From Brevibacterium moorei (GTDB lineage Bacteria; Actinomycetota; Actinomycetes; Actinomycetales; Brevibacteriaceae), in assembly GCF_024580735.1 (NCBI RefSeq), contig NZ_JANIJX010000014.1:42392-106391 (forward strand): 64,000 bases of DNA. Direction: 5' to 3'. The position numbers and the translations under genes are program-made. Below the pieces are notes generated by a model. That model was not told where the DNA came from, ran no database searches, and was given only the letters and a program-made list of their open reading frames with translations. Shown here in pieces: positions 26,201-35,576 of the stretch (position 1 is the first letter of the stretch; the number at the start of each line of letters is the position of its first letter).

Positions 26201-27373
26201 TCATCCCACCGGAATATAGGGAATGGACAACTCACGCCGACTGACCGAACCGTGCTGGCCGATCAGCCGCAGTGCCGTCGGGGTGTCGTGGCCGGAGTCG
26301 ACCAGGCCCAGACCCTCATCGGCCACCACGACGAGGTCGCCGATCCGGGCCCGCACCTCGTCGGCCAGCGGGGTCCCGGTGGGGCCGAACCATCCGCCGT
26401 CGATCGCCTCGTCCCGGCGCAGAACCGCCGCCCGGTCCCCCAACAGCTCGGAGAACGCCTGCGCGGCCGCGTCCTGCGCTCCCGGAACCGTGTGGATGTG
26501 ACGGGCCCGGGGCTCGCCCGCGATGAATTCGACGCCGTCGAGCAGACCCGGCACGCCCGCCATGTCCACCCGCTGCTCCTCGGCCACGTCGACCATGCCG
26601 TGGTCGGCCACAATCGTCATGAGCACGTCTCCACCGCACACCCGGGACAGGTGGGAGAGCTCACGGTCGGCCTCCTCCAGCGCCGTCGTCCAGTCGAAGG
26701 AGTCATAGCCCTTGCCGTGCCCGGCCTTGTCGAGCGCGCCCCAGTACAGGTAGATCAGGCGCCGGCCCGGCTTGGCGGCCTCTGCACTGGCCTGCGCGAC
26801 CCGCTCCCCCAGGGTCTTCGAGCCGCGGAAGCGCCCTCCGCCCAGAGCGGAGCCGTTGAGTCCGCGCCCGGCGAACTTGGGCTCGCCCAGACTGACCACA
26901 TCGATTCCCGCACCGGCCAGTTCCCCGAACAGGCTGCCGCCGCCCACCCAGGTGCGCGGATCGGGGCCGCGGTCCCAGGTCAGCTGGTTGAACACGACAC
27001 GCCTGACCGGGTCCAACAGGGTGTAGCCGAGCACCCCGTGGCCCACCGGCGGCAGGCCGGTGCCCAGGCTGGTCAGGGAATTGGCCGTGGTCGAGGGGAA
27101 ACCCGCGCTGATCTCGCGCATCCGCGGCAGCTGCCGGCGCAAGAATGCGGCGTGAGCGGCCCGTTCGCGCAACAGCACGGCGCCGAGCCCGTCTACCAGG
27201 ACCACGATGACGACCCGCTTGCCGCGCTCGGGTTCCAGCGCCTCCGCGCGGGCGGCGCGTTCCGGGGCCAACACCGAGCCCGCGTCCAGTGACAGGGCCG
27301 CCGCCGGCAGCACATCGGCCAGTTGGGGCCCCGCATAGTCGGGTGGGGTGAGTCCCACCGGTGCCGGTGCCAT
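26201..27373 (-). CDS. Alkaline-phosphatase-superfamily nucleotide pyrophosphatase/phosphodiesterase
   Basis: 390 residues. First metal Asp in VVIVVLVDGLG; nucleophile Thr in AGFPSTTANSLTSLGTG; further metal sites in LYWGALDKAGHGKGYDS and TIVADHGMVDVA; a late His in IHTVPG. These are the marks of the type I phosphodiesterase/nucleotide pyrophosphatase family. There is no signal peptide, so it is probably cytoplasmic; the natural substrate is not evident. It starts 2 bases after the DUF5998 stop, so the two form one transcription unit. Confidence 0.88.
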   Translation of the reverse strand: MAPAPVGLTPPDYAGPQLADVLPAAALSLDAGSVLAPERAARAEALEPERGKRVVIVVLVDGLGAVLLRERAAHAAFLRRQLPRMREISAGFPSTTANSLTSLGTGLPPVGHGVLGYTLLDPVRRVVFNQLTWDRGPDPRTWVGGGSLFGELAGAGIDVVSLGEPKFAGRGLNGSALGGGRFRGSKTLGERVAQASAEAAKPGRRLIYLYWGALDKAGHGKGYDSFDWTTALEEADRELSHLSRVCGGDVLMTIVADHGMVDVAEEQRVDMAGVPGLLDGVEFIAGEPRARHIHTVPGAQDAAAQAFSELLGDRAAVLRRDEAIDGGWFGPTGTPLADEVRARIGDLVVVADEGLGLVDSGHDTPTALRLIGQHGSVSRRELSIPYIPVG

Positions 27374-27375
27374 GT

Positions 27376-27963
27376 TCAGGACCGCCGACTCAGCAGGCGG
27401 GCACGGTGGACCAGGCGCTTGAGCGTCAGTGCGAAGTGTTCGGCTCGGTCGACAGCCGCCTGCCCCTCCGCCTGAGCCGCCACCCGCAGGTTGACGTCAT
27501 CGCCCACTTCGGATCCGGCGTAGCCATGATCGCCCTCACAAGCCGGATCGGCGCAGGTTTCGGGGTACACGTCGAGGCGACGGACATTGCCCCAGGCCAG
27601 ATTCACCGAGACCTCGATGGGGCGCTGGCCGGGAGTATAGCGCGCGGGCTCATTGTAGACCCGGCCCAGTACCGCGCAGCTCACCCGTTCAAGGGCGATC
27701 TCCTCGGTATTGGTCAGGGCCTGCGCGGGCCGGCCCGCCTCCCCCTGATCGTCATCGACGTGCGCCAGGAGCAGCCGGGTCTCCGTCACCGCAAACACCG
27801 TGACGTGTCGGTGGATTGATTCCAGGTCGATGTGCGTGTCCATCTGCACGATGTGGGCCAGCACATCCTCCCCGTAGAGGACCTCTGCGATGAGGTCCTG
27901 GGTCAGCTGCGGATAGTACCCGGTGTTCTGCAGGTCGTGGATGAGCTCGGTAGGCACAGACAT
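27376..27963 (-). CDS. DUF5998 family protein
   Basis: 195 residues. TELIHDLQNTGYYPQLTQDL, the acidic VDDDQGEAG loop and the central CADPACEGDHGY segment with two Cys and one His match the DUF5998 family of actinobacteria; function unknown. It is often found next to the phosphodiesterase and the GNAT/CoA-ligase gene, as here. AAGAAT lies 6 bases before the ATG at 27963 and no Shine-Dalgarno is visible, so this too may be leaderless. Confidence 0.82.
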   Translation of the reverse strand: MSVPTELIHDLQNTGYYPQLTQDLIAEVLYGEDVLAHIVQMDTHIDLESIHRHVTVFAVTETRLLLAHVDDDQGEAGRPAQALTNTEEIALERVSCAVLGRVYNEPARYTPGQRPIEVSVNLAWGNVRRLDVYPETCADPACEGDHGYAGSEVGDDVNLRVAAQAEGQAAVDRAEHFALTLKRLVHRARLLSRRS

Positions 27964-28040
27964 GCGGATATTCTTTCATGCCGGATGTGCGCACCGGACC
28001 CTCCGGGGCACCGACCCGTGCTTGGCAGTGGCATTCGGCA

Positions 28041-28046
28041 TATGCT
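28041..28046 (+). promoter_or_regulatory. -10 hexamer for leaderless GNAT/CoA-ligase gene
   Basis: TATGCT followed by GAGCCC and then the ATG at 28053. It supports that ATG over the longer frame beginning at 27978. Confidence 0.6.
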
Positions 28047-28052
28047 GAGCCC

Positions 28053-30731
28053 ATGGACAGATACCCCGCGGACTGGGAAGCCGATGTCGTTCTCCGCGAT
28101 GGGCAGACCGCCCATCTGCGGCCGATCGTGCCGGAGGACGCGCAGGCGGTGCAGGACATGCACGCCAGGCAGTCGGCCGAATCGATCTATCTGAGGTATT
28201 TCGCCCCGCTGGCGGTGATCCCCGAGGCGCAGTTGCAGCGCTTCGTCAACGTCGATTACCACGACCGGGTGGCCCTGGTCATCACGATCGGCGAAGAGAT
28301 CATCGGGATCGGCCGCTTCGACCGGCTCGACGACTCCTCCGCCGAGGTTGCCTTCAACATCGCCGACGCCCATCAGGGCCGCGGACTGGGCTCCATCCTG
28401 TTGGAGCACCTGGCCGCGATCGGCCGTGAGGTGGGGATCACCCAGTTCACCGCCGAGGTGCTGCCCCAGAACCGTTCGATGCTGCAGGTCTTCGCCGCCG
28501 CCGGCTTCGAGGTCAGCAGGGAGTTCGAGGACGGTGTCGTGGCGGTGCGCTTCGAGATCGACCCGACGGAGAAGTCGATCCAGGTGCAGGAATCGCGGGA
28601 GCACCGTGCGGAGGCACTGAGCGTGCGCTCCGTGCTGCACCCGGCCTCGGTCGTCGTCATCGGGGCCTCGCGCAAGCGCACCAGCGCCGGCAACCTGCTG
28701 CTGCGCAACCTGGTCGCCGCCGGCTACCGGGGATCACTGCACGTGGTACACCATTCGGCCGCAGAGGTCGCCGGGATCCCCGCGGAGAAGTCACTGGCCG
28801 ATATCGACGGCGATGTCGATCTGGCCGTTATCGCGGTCCCGGCCGAGGCTGTCAAGGGCGTCGTACTCGACTGTGCCGAACACGGGGTCAAGGCGGTCGC
28901 CGTGATCTCCTCCGGTTTCGCCGAGGAGGGCCCGGCCGGCGCCGAGCTCCAGCGCGAGGTCGTGGCGGTGGCCAGGTCCCATGGGATGCGGGTGATCGGC
29001 CCGAACTCGTTCGGCCTGATCAACAATTCGACCGAGATCTCCCTGAACGCGTCCCTTTCGCCGATCGTGCCCGAACCCGGATCGATTGGCCTGTTCAATC
29101 AGTCCGGTGCTCTGGCCACCGCGATGCTGCAGGCGGCCAAGGACCGGGGCCTGGGCATCTCCACCTTCGTCTCGGCCGGCAACCGGGCCGACCTCTCTGG
29201 CAATGACGTCCTGCAGTATTGGGAGGAGGATCCGGAGACCAAGACGATCGGCCTGTACCTGGAGTCGATCGGCAATCCCCGGAAGTTCTCCCGGATCGCC
29301 CGGCGCGTCACCCGCACCAAACCGGTCATCGTCATCAAATCCGATCTGACGGGGCGCGAACTGCCCCCCGGCCACCAGGTGCGGGTGTCGAGTCTTTCGC
29401 CCTCCGCCCTGGATCAGGTGCTGGCCCAGGCCGGTGTGCTGCGCGCGGCCAATATCGGTCAGCTGTTCGACCTGGCCCAGGTCTTTTCGAATCAGCCCCT
29501 GCCCGCGGGCAGACGGGTCGGAGTGATCGGCAATTCGGCCGCCCTGTCGACGCTGGTCGTCCAACAGGCCAGGGCCGAGGGGCTGCGCGTAGAGCGCCCG
29601 GCGGTCTCCCTGCATCCGGAGGTCACGGCAGGGGAATTCGAGGCCGAACTGCGCGCGCTCTACGCCGATGATGCGGTGGACTCGGTCGTCGTGAACCTGG
29701 TACCCAGCGCGGCCGGTCGGGAGAACACGATCGCGGAGACCCTGGCCGAGGTCGCCGCGAAGTCGGAGAAGACCACAGTGGCCGTGTTCATGGGCATTCA
29801 GGGGCTCAACCGGGAGCTGACCGCCTACACCCGGGGTACCACCGGCGGCCTCCAGGTCCACCGGATCCCCAGCTACTTGGGGCCGGAGAACGCGGTCTGG
29901 GCGTTGGCCAGGGCGACCGAGTACGCGGTTTGGCGCGGTTCGGACCACGGCACCTACCCGGAACTCGACGACGTCGACACGCGCGAGGCCCGCACCGTCA
30001 TCGAAACGGCCCTGGCCCGCGCCACCGAGGACCGGGCCGAGGTCCGGCTGGAACCCGATGAAGTGGCCCGCCTGTTGGGCGCCTACCAGGTGCGGGTGCT
30101 GCCCCAGGTATCCACTGCATCCGTCGACGAGGCGCTGGCCGCCGCTGCGAAGCTGGGCTATCCCGTAGCGCTCAAACCCCTCCACCGTCAGCTGCGGCAC
30201 CGGGTGGAACTGGGCGCGGTGAAGCTCGATGTTTCGGACCCGGACGAACTGCGGGAGGACTACCAGGCGATCATCGACATCATCGACGCGGTGTCTCCGG
30301 GCACCGACCACCGGATCGATGTGCAGACCATGGCCGAACCCGGCACCCCCTGCATCGTGCGCGCCGGCGAGGACCCCCTGTTGGGCCCGATGGTGTCCTT
30401 CGCCCTGGCCGGGGACGCCGCGGAACTGCTCGACGACGTGGCCCACCGGGTGGCACCGCTGACCGATGTGGACGCCGCACAGATGATCAGGGGATTGGGG
30501 TCCTCACCGCGCCTGTTCGGCTACAAGGGACTGCCCGTGGCCAATGTGTTCCCAGTGGAACTGGTGCTCATCCGGCTGTCGGCCCTGGTGGATCGGTTCC
30601 CGATGGTCCGGCGGATCACGCTGCGCCCGATCACCGTCACCACGGCCGAACCCACCATCCTCTCCGCCACCGTGACCTTGAGCGCGGATTCCGACCGGAT
30701 GGATTCCCGGCGGCGCCGGATGAATCTCTGA
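28053..30731 (+). CDS. GNAT acetyltransferase fused to ADP-forming acyl-CoA synthetase-like domains
   Basis: 892 residues. The N-terminal GNAT domain (about 1-165) has the acetyl-CoA loop AHQGRGLGSILLEHL. A CoA-binding domain starts near 190 (VVVIGASRKRTSAGNLLLRN), followed by two succinyl-CoA-ligase-like domains (AVAVISSGFAEEGPAGAEL, GVIGNSAALSTLVVQQARAE), and a C-terminal ATP-grasp domain (from about 670, VARLLGAYQVRVLPQV; PVALKPLHRQ). Proteins with these parts include Pat-type protein lysine acetyltransferases that control acetyl-CoA synthetase. In the best known (PatZ) GNAT is C-terminal; here it is N-terminal, the actinobacterial order. It may acetylate proteins in response to acyl-CoA. 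Confidence 0.9.
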   Translation: MDRYPADWEADVVLRDGQTAHLRPIVPEDAQAVQDMHARQSAESIYLRYFAPLAVIPEAQLQRFVNVDYHDRVALVITIGEEIIGIGRFDRLDDSSAEVAFNIADAHQGRGLGSILLEHLAAIGREVGITQFTAEVLPQNRSMLQVFAAAGFEVSREFEDGVVAVRFEIDPTEKSIQVQESREHRAEALSVRSVLHPASVVVIGASRKRTSAGNLLLRNLVAAGYRGSLHVVHHSAAEVAGIPAEKSLADIDGDVDLAVIAVPAEAVKGVVLDCAEHGVKAVAVISSGFAEEGPAGAELQREVVAVARSHGMRVIGPNSFGLINNSTEISLNASLSPIVPEPGSIGLFNQSGALATAMLQAAKDRGLGISTFVSAGNRADLSGNDVLQYWEEDPETKTIGLYLESIGNPRKFSRIARRVTRTKPVIVIKSDLTGRELPPGHQVRVSSLSPSALDQVLAQAGVLRAANIGQLFDLAQVFSNQPLPAGRRVGVIGNSAALSTLVVQQARAEGLRVERPAVSLHPEVTAGEFEAELRALYADDAVDSVVVNLVPSAAGRENTIAETLAEVAAKSEKTTVAVFMGIQGLNRELTAYTRGTTGGLQVHRIPSYLGPENAVWALARATEYAVWRGSDHGTYPELDDVDTREARTVIETALARATEDRAEVRLEPDEVARLLGAYQVRVLPQVSTASVDEALAAAAKLGYPVALKPLHRQLRHRVELGAVKLDVSDPDELREDYQAIIDIIDAVSPGTDHRIDVQTMAEPGTPCIVRAGEDPLLGPMVSFALAGDAAELLDDVAHRVAPLTDVDAAQMIRGLGSSPRLFGYKGLPVANVFPVELVLIRLSALVDRFPMVRRITLRPITVTTAEPTILSATVTLSADSDRMDSRRRRMNL

Positions 30732-30743
30732 GCCCCCGGCGCC

Positions 30744-30787
30744 GTCCGCCCGCCCCGTCTGTAGGCCGCCGAGGGGCGCGGGCGGAC
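30744..30787 (+). terminator. Hairpin terminator after the GNAT/CoA-ligase gene
   Basis: GTCCGCCCGC (30744-30753) is matched perfectly by GCGGGCGGAC (30778-30787), with partly pairing CCC/GGGG inside. It begins 13 bases after the stop, upstream of the topoisomerase promoter. Confidence 0.6.
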
Positions 30788-30855
30788 GACGTGTCCGTAC
30801 CTGCCGGTAGAGTAGTAGCGTTGTTCGATTAAAGCTCAGGCAGGAGTCATCACCC

Positions 30856-33510
30856 ATGGCAGCGCACCCCGACGGCAAGATCGTCGATATCGACGTCACC
30901 CAGGAAATGGAGACGTCCTTCCTCGAATACGCGTATTCGGTCATCTACTCACGTGCCCTGCCCGATGCCCGTGACGGGATGAAGCCCGTCCAACGCCGCA
31001 TCGTCTACCAAATGGGCGAAATGGGGCTGCGGCCCGAACGGCCCTATGTGAAGTCCTCGCGCATCATCGGCGACGTCATGGGCAAGCTGCACCCACACGG
31101 CGATTCGGCGATCTACGATGCGCTGGTGCGCCTGAGCCAGGACTTCGTCATGCGCGTTCCCCTGGTCGACGGCCACGGCAACTTCGGCAGCCTGGACGAC
31201 GGGCCGGCCGCCGCCCGCTACACGGAGGCGAAACTGACGGACGCGGCGATGACGATGATCGCCGGCCTCGACGAGGACGTCGTGGACTTCGTGCCCAACT
31301 ACGACAACACCCTGACCCAACCGGACGTCCTGCCCAGTGCCTTCCCCAATCTGCTGGTCAACGGGGCATCCGGCATCGCAGTGGGGATGGCCACGAACAT
31401 GGCCCCGCACAACCCCGGCGAGGTCATCGCCGCAGCCCAGCACCTCATCTCCCACCCGGACGCCGAGCTCGACGAGCTCATGCGCTTCGTGCCGGGGCCC
31501 GATCTACCCACCGGTGGGCGGATCATCGGCCTCGACGGGGTGCGGGAGGCCTATGAGTCCGGCCGCGGCACCTTCCGCACCAGGGCCACGGTGCGATTCG
31601 AAAACCTCACGGCCCGGCGCAAGGGCATCGTGGTGACCGAGCTGCCCTATCTGGTGGGCCCGGAGAAAATCATCGAGAAGGTCAAGGACCAGGTCAACGC
31701 CAAGCGCCTGACCGGGATCGCCTCGATCGACGACTTCTCCGACCGCAAGAACGGCCTGCGCCTGGTGATCGGTGTGAAGAACGGCTTCAATCCGGAGGCC
31801 GTGCTCGAAGAGCTCTATCGGCTGACCCCGATGGAGGACTCCTTCGGCATCAACAACGTCTGCCTGGTCGACGGCCATCCCCGGACCCTGGGACTCAAGG
31901 AACTGCTGCAGGTGTTCGTCGGCCACCGCATCGACGTGGTGAGGCGCCGCTGCGAATTCCAATTGCACAAGGCGCAGGACCGCCTGCACTTGGTCGAGGG
32001 TCTGCTGGTGGCCATCCTCGACATCGACGAGGTCGTGCAGCTGATCCGCGGATCAGACGATGCGGCGACCGCGCGGACCCGGCTGATGGACGTCTTCGAC
32101 CTCTCGGAGATCCAGGCGACTTACATCCTCGACCTGCAGCTGCGCCGGCTGACCAAGTTCTCCCGAATCGAACTCGAGGCCGAACGCGATGAGTTGCGTG
32201 CCCGGATCGAATTCCTCAGCGGGGTGCTGGCCGATCCGCAGAAGCTGCGCCGGATGGTCTCCGATGAACTGGGCGAGACCGCGGCGGCCCTGGAATCCCC
32301 CCGCCGCACCGTATTGGTCGCAGGCGACCTCAAGCAGATCACCGCGGCCGGGCGGAAGAAGGGCAAGGCTGAGCTGACGATCCCCGATGTGCCCTGCTGG
32401 GTGCTGCTGAGCACCTCCGGCAGGATCGCGCGGACCACCACCTCGGGCCCACTGCCGCACACCGGCCGCCGGGCCTCACACGATGCCCTGGTCTCCCAGG
32501 TGCGGACCACCAGCCGCGGCACGCTGGGCGCCATCACCTCGACCGGCCGGTTGTTGCCGGTGGACGTGGTCTCGCTGCCCCAGCTGCCGGCTCAGGCCAC
32601 GCGGGCGAATGTGGCCGGCGGGGTGCGGGCCGCGGAGTTCCTCACTCTCGAGGCCAAGGAGAAGCTCATCGGCATCGTCGACTTCAGCCGCGATTTCATC
32701 CTGGGCACGACCGGCGGGGTGGTCAAACGGGTGGCCGGACACGAACCCCCGTCGAACCGCCCCGACTGGGAGGTCATCGGGCTCAAGGGCCGCGACAGGG
32801 TGATCGGCTGCGGCCAGCTCGACGATGTGGGCGCCGGGCAGGCGGTCTTCATCACCTCAGCGGCCCAGCTGTTGACCTTCGGCGCCGATGTGCTGCGTGC
32901 CCAGGGCATCGGCGCCGGCGGGGTGGCCGGCATCAAGCTGGGCGCCGGCGCCAAGGTCGTGTCCTTCCAGCTGGTCGATCCACGCGCCGAAAACCGGGTT
33001 GTGACGATCGCGCAGGGCCCGGGCGCCGCGCAGCCCAGCGTGAAGGTCAGCGAGCTGGCCGAATTCCCCACCAAGGGCAGGGCGACTGCCGGGGTACGCG
33101 CCCAGCGCTTCCTCAAAGGGGAGACCGAACTCGTCCTGGGCTTCGCCGGGCCCGCCCCGCAGGGCGCCGCAGCCGCCGGCGGGGCCAGGGAACTGCCGGG
33201 CGAACTCGCCCGCCGGGACGCCTCGGGTACGCCCCTGGAGTCGAAGATCGATGCGATCGGCACGGTGCCAGGCGGAGCCGCGGATGGCGCCGCGTCGGCC
33301 GAGGCAGGTGTGACCGGAGACGGCCAGGGAACTCCATTGGGACAGGGCACTGTGCCGGAGGCGCCGACCGGTCCGCGGGCCACCGGGGGCATGGCGACCG
33401 CTCCCCTGGATCTGGGGCCGGACGATCCGGCCGATGCCCCGCAGACCCGCGATGACGATTCGGACGCCGTGGTCATCAGCCACGACGACGATTCCGACTC
33501 GTTGTTCTAA
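30856..33510 (+). CDS. parC: DNA topoisomerase IV/gyrase subunit A
   Basis: 884 residues. Catalytic Tyr122 is in AARYTEAKL; the quinolone region reads HPHGDSAIYDAL, with Ser84 and Asp88, the susceptible-type residues. The C-terminal beta-pinwheel includes RTTTSGPLPHTGRRASHDAL, and the tail is very acidic (DDDSDAVVISHDDDSDSLF). In actinobacteria a gene in this setting is usually the second type II enzyme (ParC-like), but gyrase A cannot be excluded because the partner is not in the window. AGGAG lies 9 bases upstream of the ATG. It converges on the cyclase gene with 10 bases between stops. Confidence 0.9.
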   Translation: MAAHPDGKIVDIDVTQEMETSFLEYAYSVIYSRALPDARDGMKPVQRRIVYQMGEMGLRPERPYVKSSRIIGDVMGKLHPHGDSAIYDALVRLSQDFVMRVPLVDGHGNFGSLDDGPAAARYTEAKLTDAAMTMIAGLDEDVVDFVPNYDNTLTQPDVLPSAFPNLLVNGASGIAVGMATNMAPHNPGEVIAAAQHLISHPDAELDELMRFVPGPDLPTGGRIIGLDGVREAYESGRGTFRTRATVRFENLTARRKGIVVTELPYLVGPEKIIEKVKDQVNAKRLTGIASIDDFSDRKNGLRLVIGVKNGFNPEAVLEELYRLTPMEDSFGINNVCLVDGHPRTLGLKELLQVFVGHRIDVVRRRCEFQLHKAQDRLHLVEGLLVAILDIDEVVQLIRGSDDAATARTRLMDVFDLSEIQATYILDLQLRRLTKFSRIELEAERDELRARIEFLSGVLADPQKLRRMVSDELGETAAALESPRRTVLVAGDLKQITAAGRKKGKAELTIPDVPCWVLLSTSGRIARTTTSGPLPHTGRRASHDALVSQVRTTSRGTLGAITSTGRLLPVDVVSLPQLPAQATRANVAGGVRAAEFLTLEAKEKLIGIVDFSRDFILGTTGGVVKRVAGHEPPSNRPDWEVIGLKGRDRVIGCGQLDDVGAGQAVFITSAAQLLTFGADVLRAQGIGAGGVAGIKLGAGAKVVSFQLVDPRAENRVVTIAQGPGAAQPSVKVSELAEFPTKGRATAGVRAQRFLKGETELVLGFAGPAPQGAAAAGGARELPGELARRDASGTPLESKIDAIGTVPGGAADGAASAEAGVTGDGQGTPLGQGTVPEAPTGPRATGGMATAPLDLGPDDPADAPQTRDDDSDAVVISHDDDSDSLF

Positions 33511-33520
33511 ACCCGCCGCC

Positions 33521-34648
33521 TCAGATACCGCCGAGCTCCTCGCCTATCCCGTCGTCCAAGTCCAGGTCCAGGGCGCCGGCGGTGCCACGGGTCATCTCCA
33601 CTACGCTCACCTCGCCCAGGCCCTGCAGGCTCAGCGCCCGGCGGGCACCGAAGGCGTAGGCGTCCGAGCGGGCGAGCACCTGTGCGGTGTCCCAGTCGGT
33701 GAGGACCGTACCTGGTTCGGTCACCGCGGTCAGCCGTGCGGCCAGATTGACCGTGGAGCCGAAGACATCGCCCATCCGGGACAGTACCTTGCCCCAGGCG
33801 AAGCCCAGCCGGGCCTTGGGCAGCAGGTCGTCCGCACGGATCCGCTCCATCAGCGTCATGGAGATCTGCGCGCCGGACATGGGCGTCTCCGCGGCGAAGA
33901 ACACCTCATCGCCCACCGTCTTGATCACCCTGCCGCCGCCGGAGGCGACGACGTTGTAGGCCAGGTCCTGGAAGCGCTTGACCATGAATGCCAGTTGACG
34001 CGGCTCCAGCTGCTGTGACAACCGGGTATAGGAGACCATGTCGACGAAACCCACCACCCGGGCCAGGGGCATCGCCGAATCATACCAGCCCGTACGATTC
34101 TCCATTGCCAGGCCCTCTTCGACATTGACAGACAGACGGCCCAGCGAATTGGCCAGATTACGCCGCCAGGCGTAGTCGAGCAGGCTCTGCATGGGTTCGA
34201 CCAGCCGATCAAACAGCTCCACGGCCTCGGCCCGGGCATCGTTCTCCGAGCGGCCCTTGGTGTCGCTGAGGTACTCGACCAGAGTCTCCATCTGCCATAC
34301 CGTCAACCGGTCGGTGGTCTGGCCCACCGCGCGCAACAGGGCGACGGCGGTCTCCTCGTCGACGATCCCATCGGTGACCATCGTGGCCGTCCCCGCCAGT
34401 GCCGCAACGTCGTTGTGCGTATAGGCGGCCTGTCCATCCGGGATGCGCGGCAGGCCCAGGGCCCGCCAGAACTTCCGCAACATCTTCGTCGATACCCCGG
34501 CCGAGGCGGCCGCTTCCTTGCGCGTCAGTTCCCGCTTCCCGCCCAGCAGCCGGTCCTCGAGCCGGGATACGGCACCCGAGCCGGTGGCGGGGGGCTCCCC
34601 CGCGGCGGCCTCTGCCACCTCGTCGTCCATCCGCGCCCCATCGCTCAC
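33521..34648 (-). CDS. Class III adenylate cyclase with N-terminal regulatory domain
   Basis: 375 residues, no membrane segment. Residues about 35-200 are a helical regulatory domain (LTRKEAAASAGVSTKMLRKF) like the autoinhibitory, pH-sensing domain of soluble mycobacterial cyclases such as Rv1264. The catalytic domain has metal Asp residues in VVGFVDMVSYTRLSQQL and TVGDEVFFA, the purine-specifying Lys of VIKTVGDE, and GDVFGSTVNLAARLT with the Asp and the Asn/Arg catalytic pair. All key residues for ATP to cAMP are present. It overlaps birA by 4 bases and is its operon partner. Confidence 0.9.
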   Translation of the reverse strand: MSDGARMDDEVAEAAAGEPPATGSGAVSRLEDRLLGGKRELTRKEAAASAGVSTKMLRKFWRALGLPRIPDGQAAYTHNDVAALAGTATMVTDGIVDEETAVALLRAVGQTTDRLTVWQMETLVEYLSDTKGRSENDARAEAVELFDRLVEPMQSLLDYAWRRNLANSLGRLSVNVEEGLAMENRTGWYDSAMPLARVVGFVDMVSYTRLSQQLEPRQLAFMVKRFQDLAYNVVASGGGRVIKTVGDEVFFAAETPMSGAQISMTLMERIRADDLLPKARLGFAWGKVLSRMGDVFGSTVNLAARLTAVTEPGTVLTDWDTAQVLARSDAYAFGARRALSLQGLGEVSVVEMTRGTAGALDLDLDDGIGEELGGI

Positions 34649-35511
34649 AGCAGGCCCCCTTTCGCATCCGCCCTGACATGGATCACATCGCCGGCACTGA
34701 CCTCCCCGGTCCCCTCCGGGGTTTCCACCACCAGGTCACCGCCAGCGCCCAGACCGGTCGCCCGGCCCGTGAGGCTGCGCCCACCCGGCAATTCGACCCT
34801 GACCCCACGGCCCAGGGTGAGCATCGTATCGCGAACCCGGCGGCCCACTGCAAGATCGGACACACCCAACCGGCGCTCGGACAGCTCCGTGGCGTGGCCG
34901 AACAGCTCTCCTAGGCCCGAGCGCAGGCCGCCGAGCACATCGGCCAGGAGCTGTTCCCGATCGGTGTTGCCGCCGGCCAGGGCCAGCGAGGTGGCGGTGG
35001 GCACGGGCAGCTCCGCGGCCTCCAGCGACACATTGATTCCGATGCCGATGATCGCCACGCGCTCGTCTGCCACCTGTTCCATCCGGATCAGGATGCCGCA
35101 GATCTTCTTGCCGGCGACCAGCACGTCATTGGGCCATTTGACCCCGGCGTCCACGCCCGCGGCGCCGATCGCACCCGCCACGGCGGCTCCCGTGATCAGG
35201 GGCAGCCAGCCCAGTGCCGTCATGGGCAGGTCGGCGGGGATGCGCACGGGCACCGAAACGGTCAGCGCCTTGCGCGCCGGCACCGTCCACACCCGGTCCA
35301 GCCGCGCATGACCGGAAATCTGGTGGTCGGTGCCCCAGACGGAATAGTCGGGCCAGGCGCTCGGATCCGCCTGCAGAGCGGCGGCGAGTTCGTCATTGGT
35401 CGAACCGGATTCCGCCGGCCAGACGATCCTGGGCAGGTCGGCACCGCGAACGTGCGCGCGTTCAACGGCCCGATCCACGTTGAAATACGAGGAAGCAGGT
35501 ACTGTGTGCAC
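34645..35511 (-). CDS. birA: Biotin-[acetyl-CoA-carboxylase] ligase
   Basis: About 288 residues, monofunctional type with no N-terminal HTH. It has SGSTNDEL, a biotin/ATP loop variant [11 protein letters not shown] (most enzymes read GRGRxGR), [18 protein letters not shown], and a small C-terminal SH3-like domain. It attaches biotin to the carboxyl-carrier protein of acyl-CoA carboxylases, and it lies divergent from accD. Two GTGs stand side by side; TAGGGT is 6 bases ahead of the second (35511), so I place the start there. It overlaps the cyclase gene downstream. Confidence 0.93.
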   Translation of the reverse strand: MHTVPASSYFNVDRAVERAHVRGADLPRIVWPAESGSTNDELAAALQADPSAWPDYSVWGTDHQISGHARLDRVWTVPARKALTVSVPVRIPADLPMTALGWLPLITGAAVAGAIGAAGVDAGVKWPNDVLVAGKKICGILIRMEQVADERVAIIGIGINVSLEAAELPVPTATSLALAGGNTDREQLLADVLGGLRSGLGELFGHATELSERRLGVSDLAVGRRVRDTMLTLGRGVRVELPGGRSLTGRATGLGAGGDLVVETPEGTGEVSAGDVIHVRADAKGGLL

Positions 35512-35517
35512 CACATC

Positions 35518-35523
35518 ACCCTA
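35518..35523 (-). promoter_or_regulatory. -10 hexamer for leaderless birA-cyclase transcript
   Basis: TAGGGT on the minus strand, 6 bases before the GTG at 35511. Confidence 0.55.
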
Positions 35524-35563
35524 ATGGGTTTGGCTGCGGCATACAACGGCGGGGGTACGTGAC

Positions 35564-35569
35564 TAGGGT
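35564..35569 (+). promoter_or_regulatory. -10 hexamer for accD-accE
   Basis: TAGGGT, 7 bases before the ATG at 35577. The intervening GGAGGCC contains GGAGG but only 2 bases from the ATG, too close to act as a ribosome site. The same hexamer serves birA on the other strand 40 bases away. Confidence 0.55.
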
Positions 35570-35576
35570 GGAGGCC

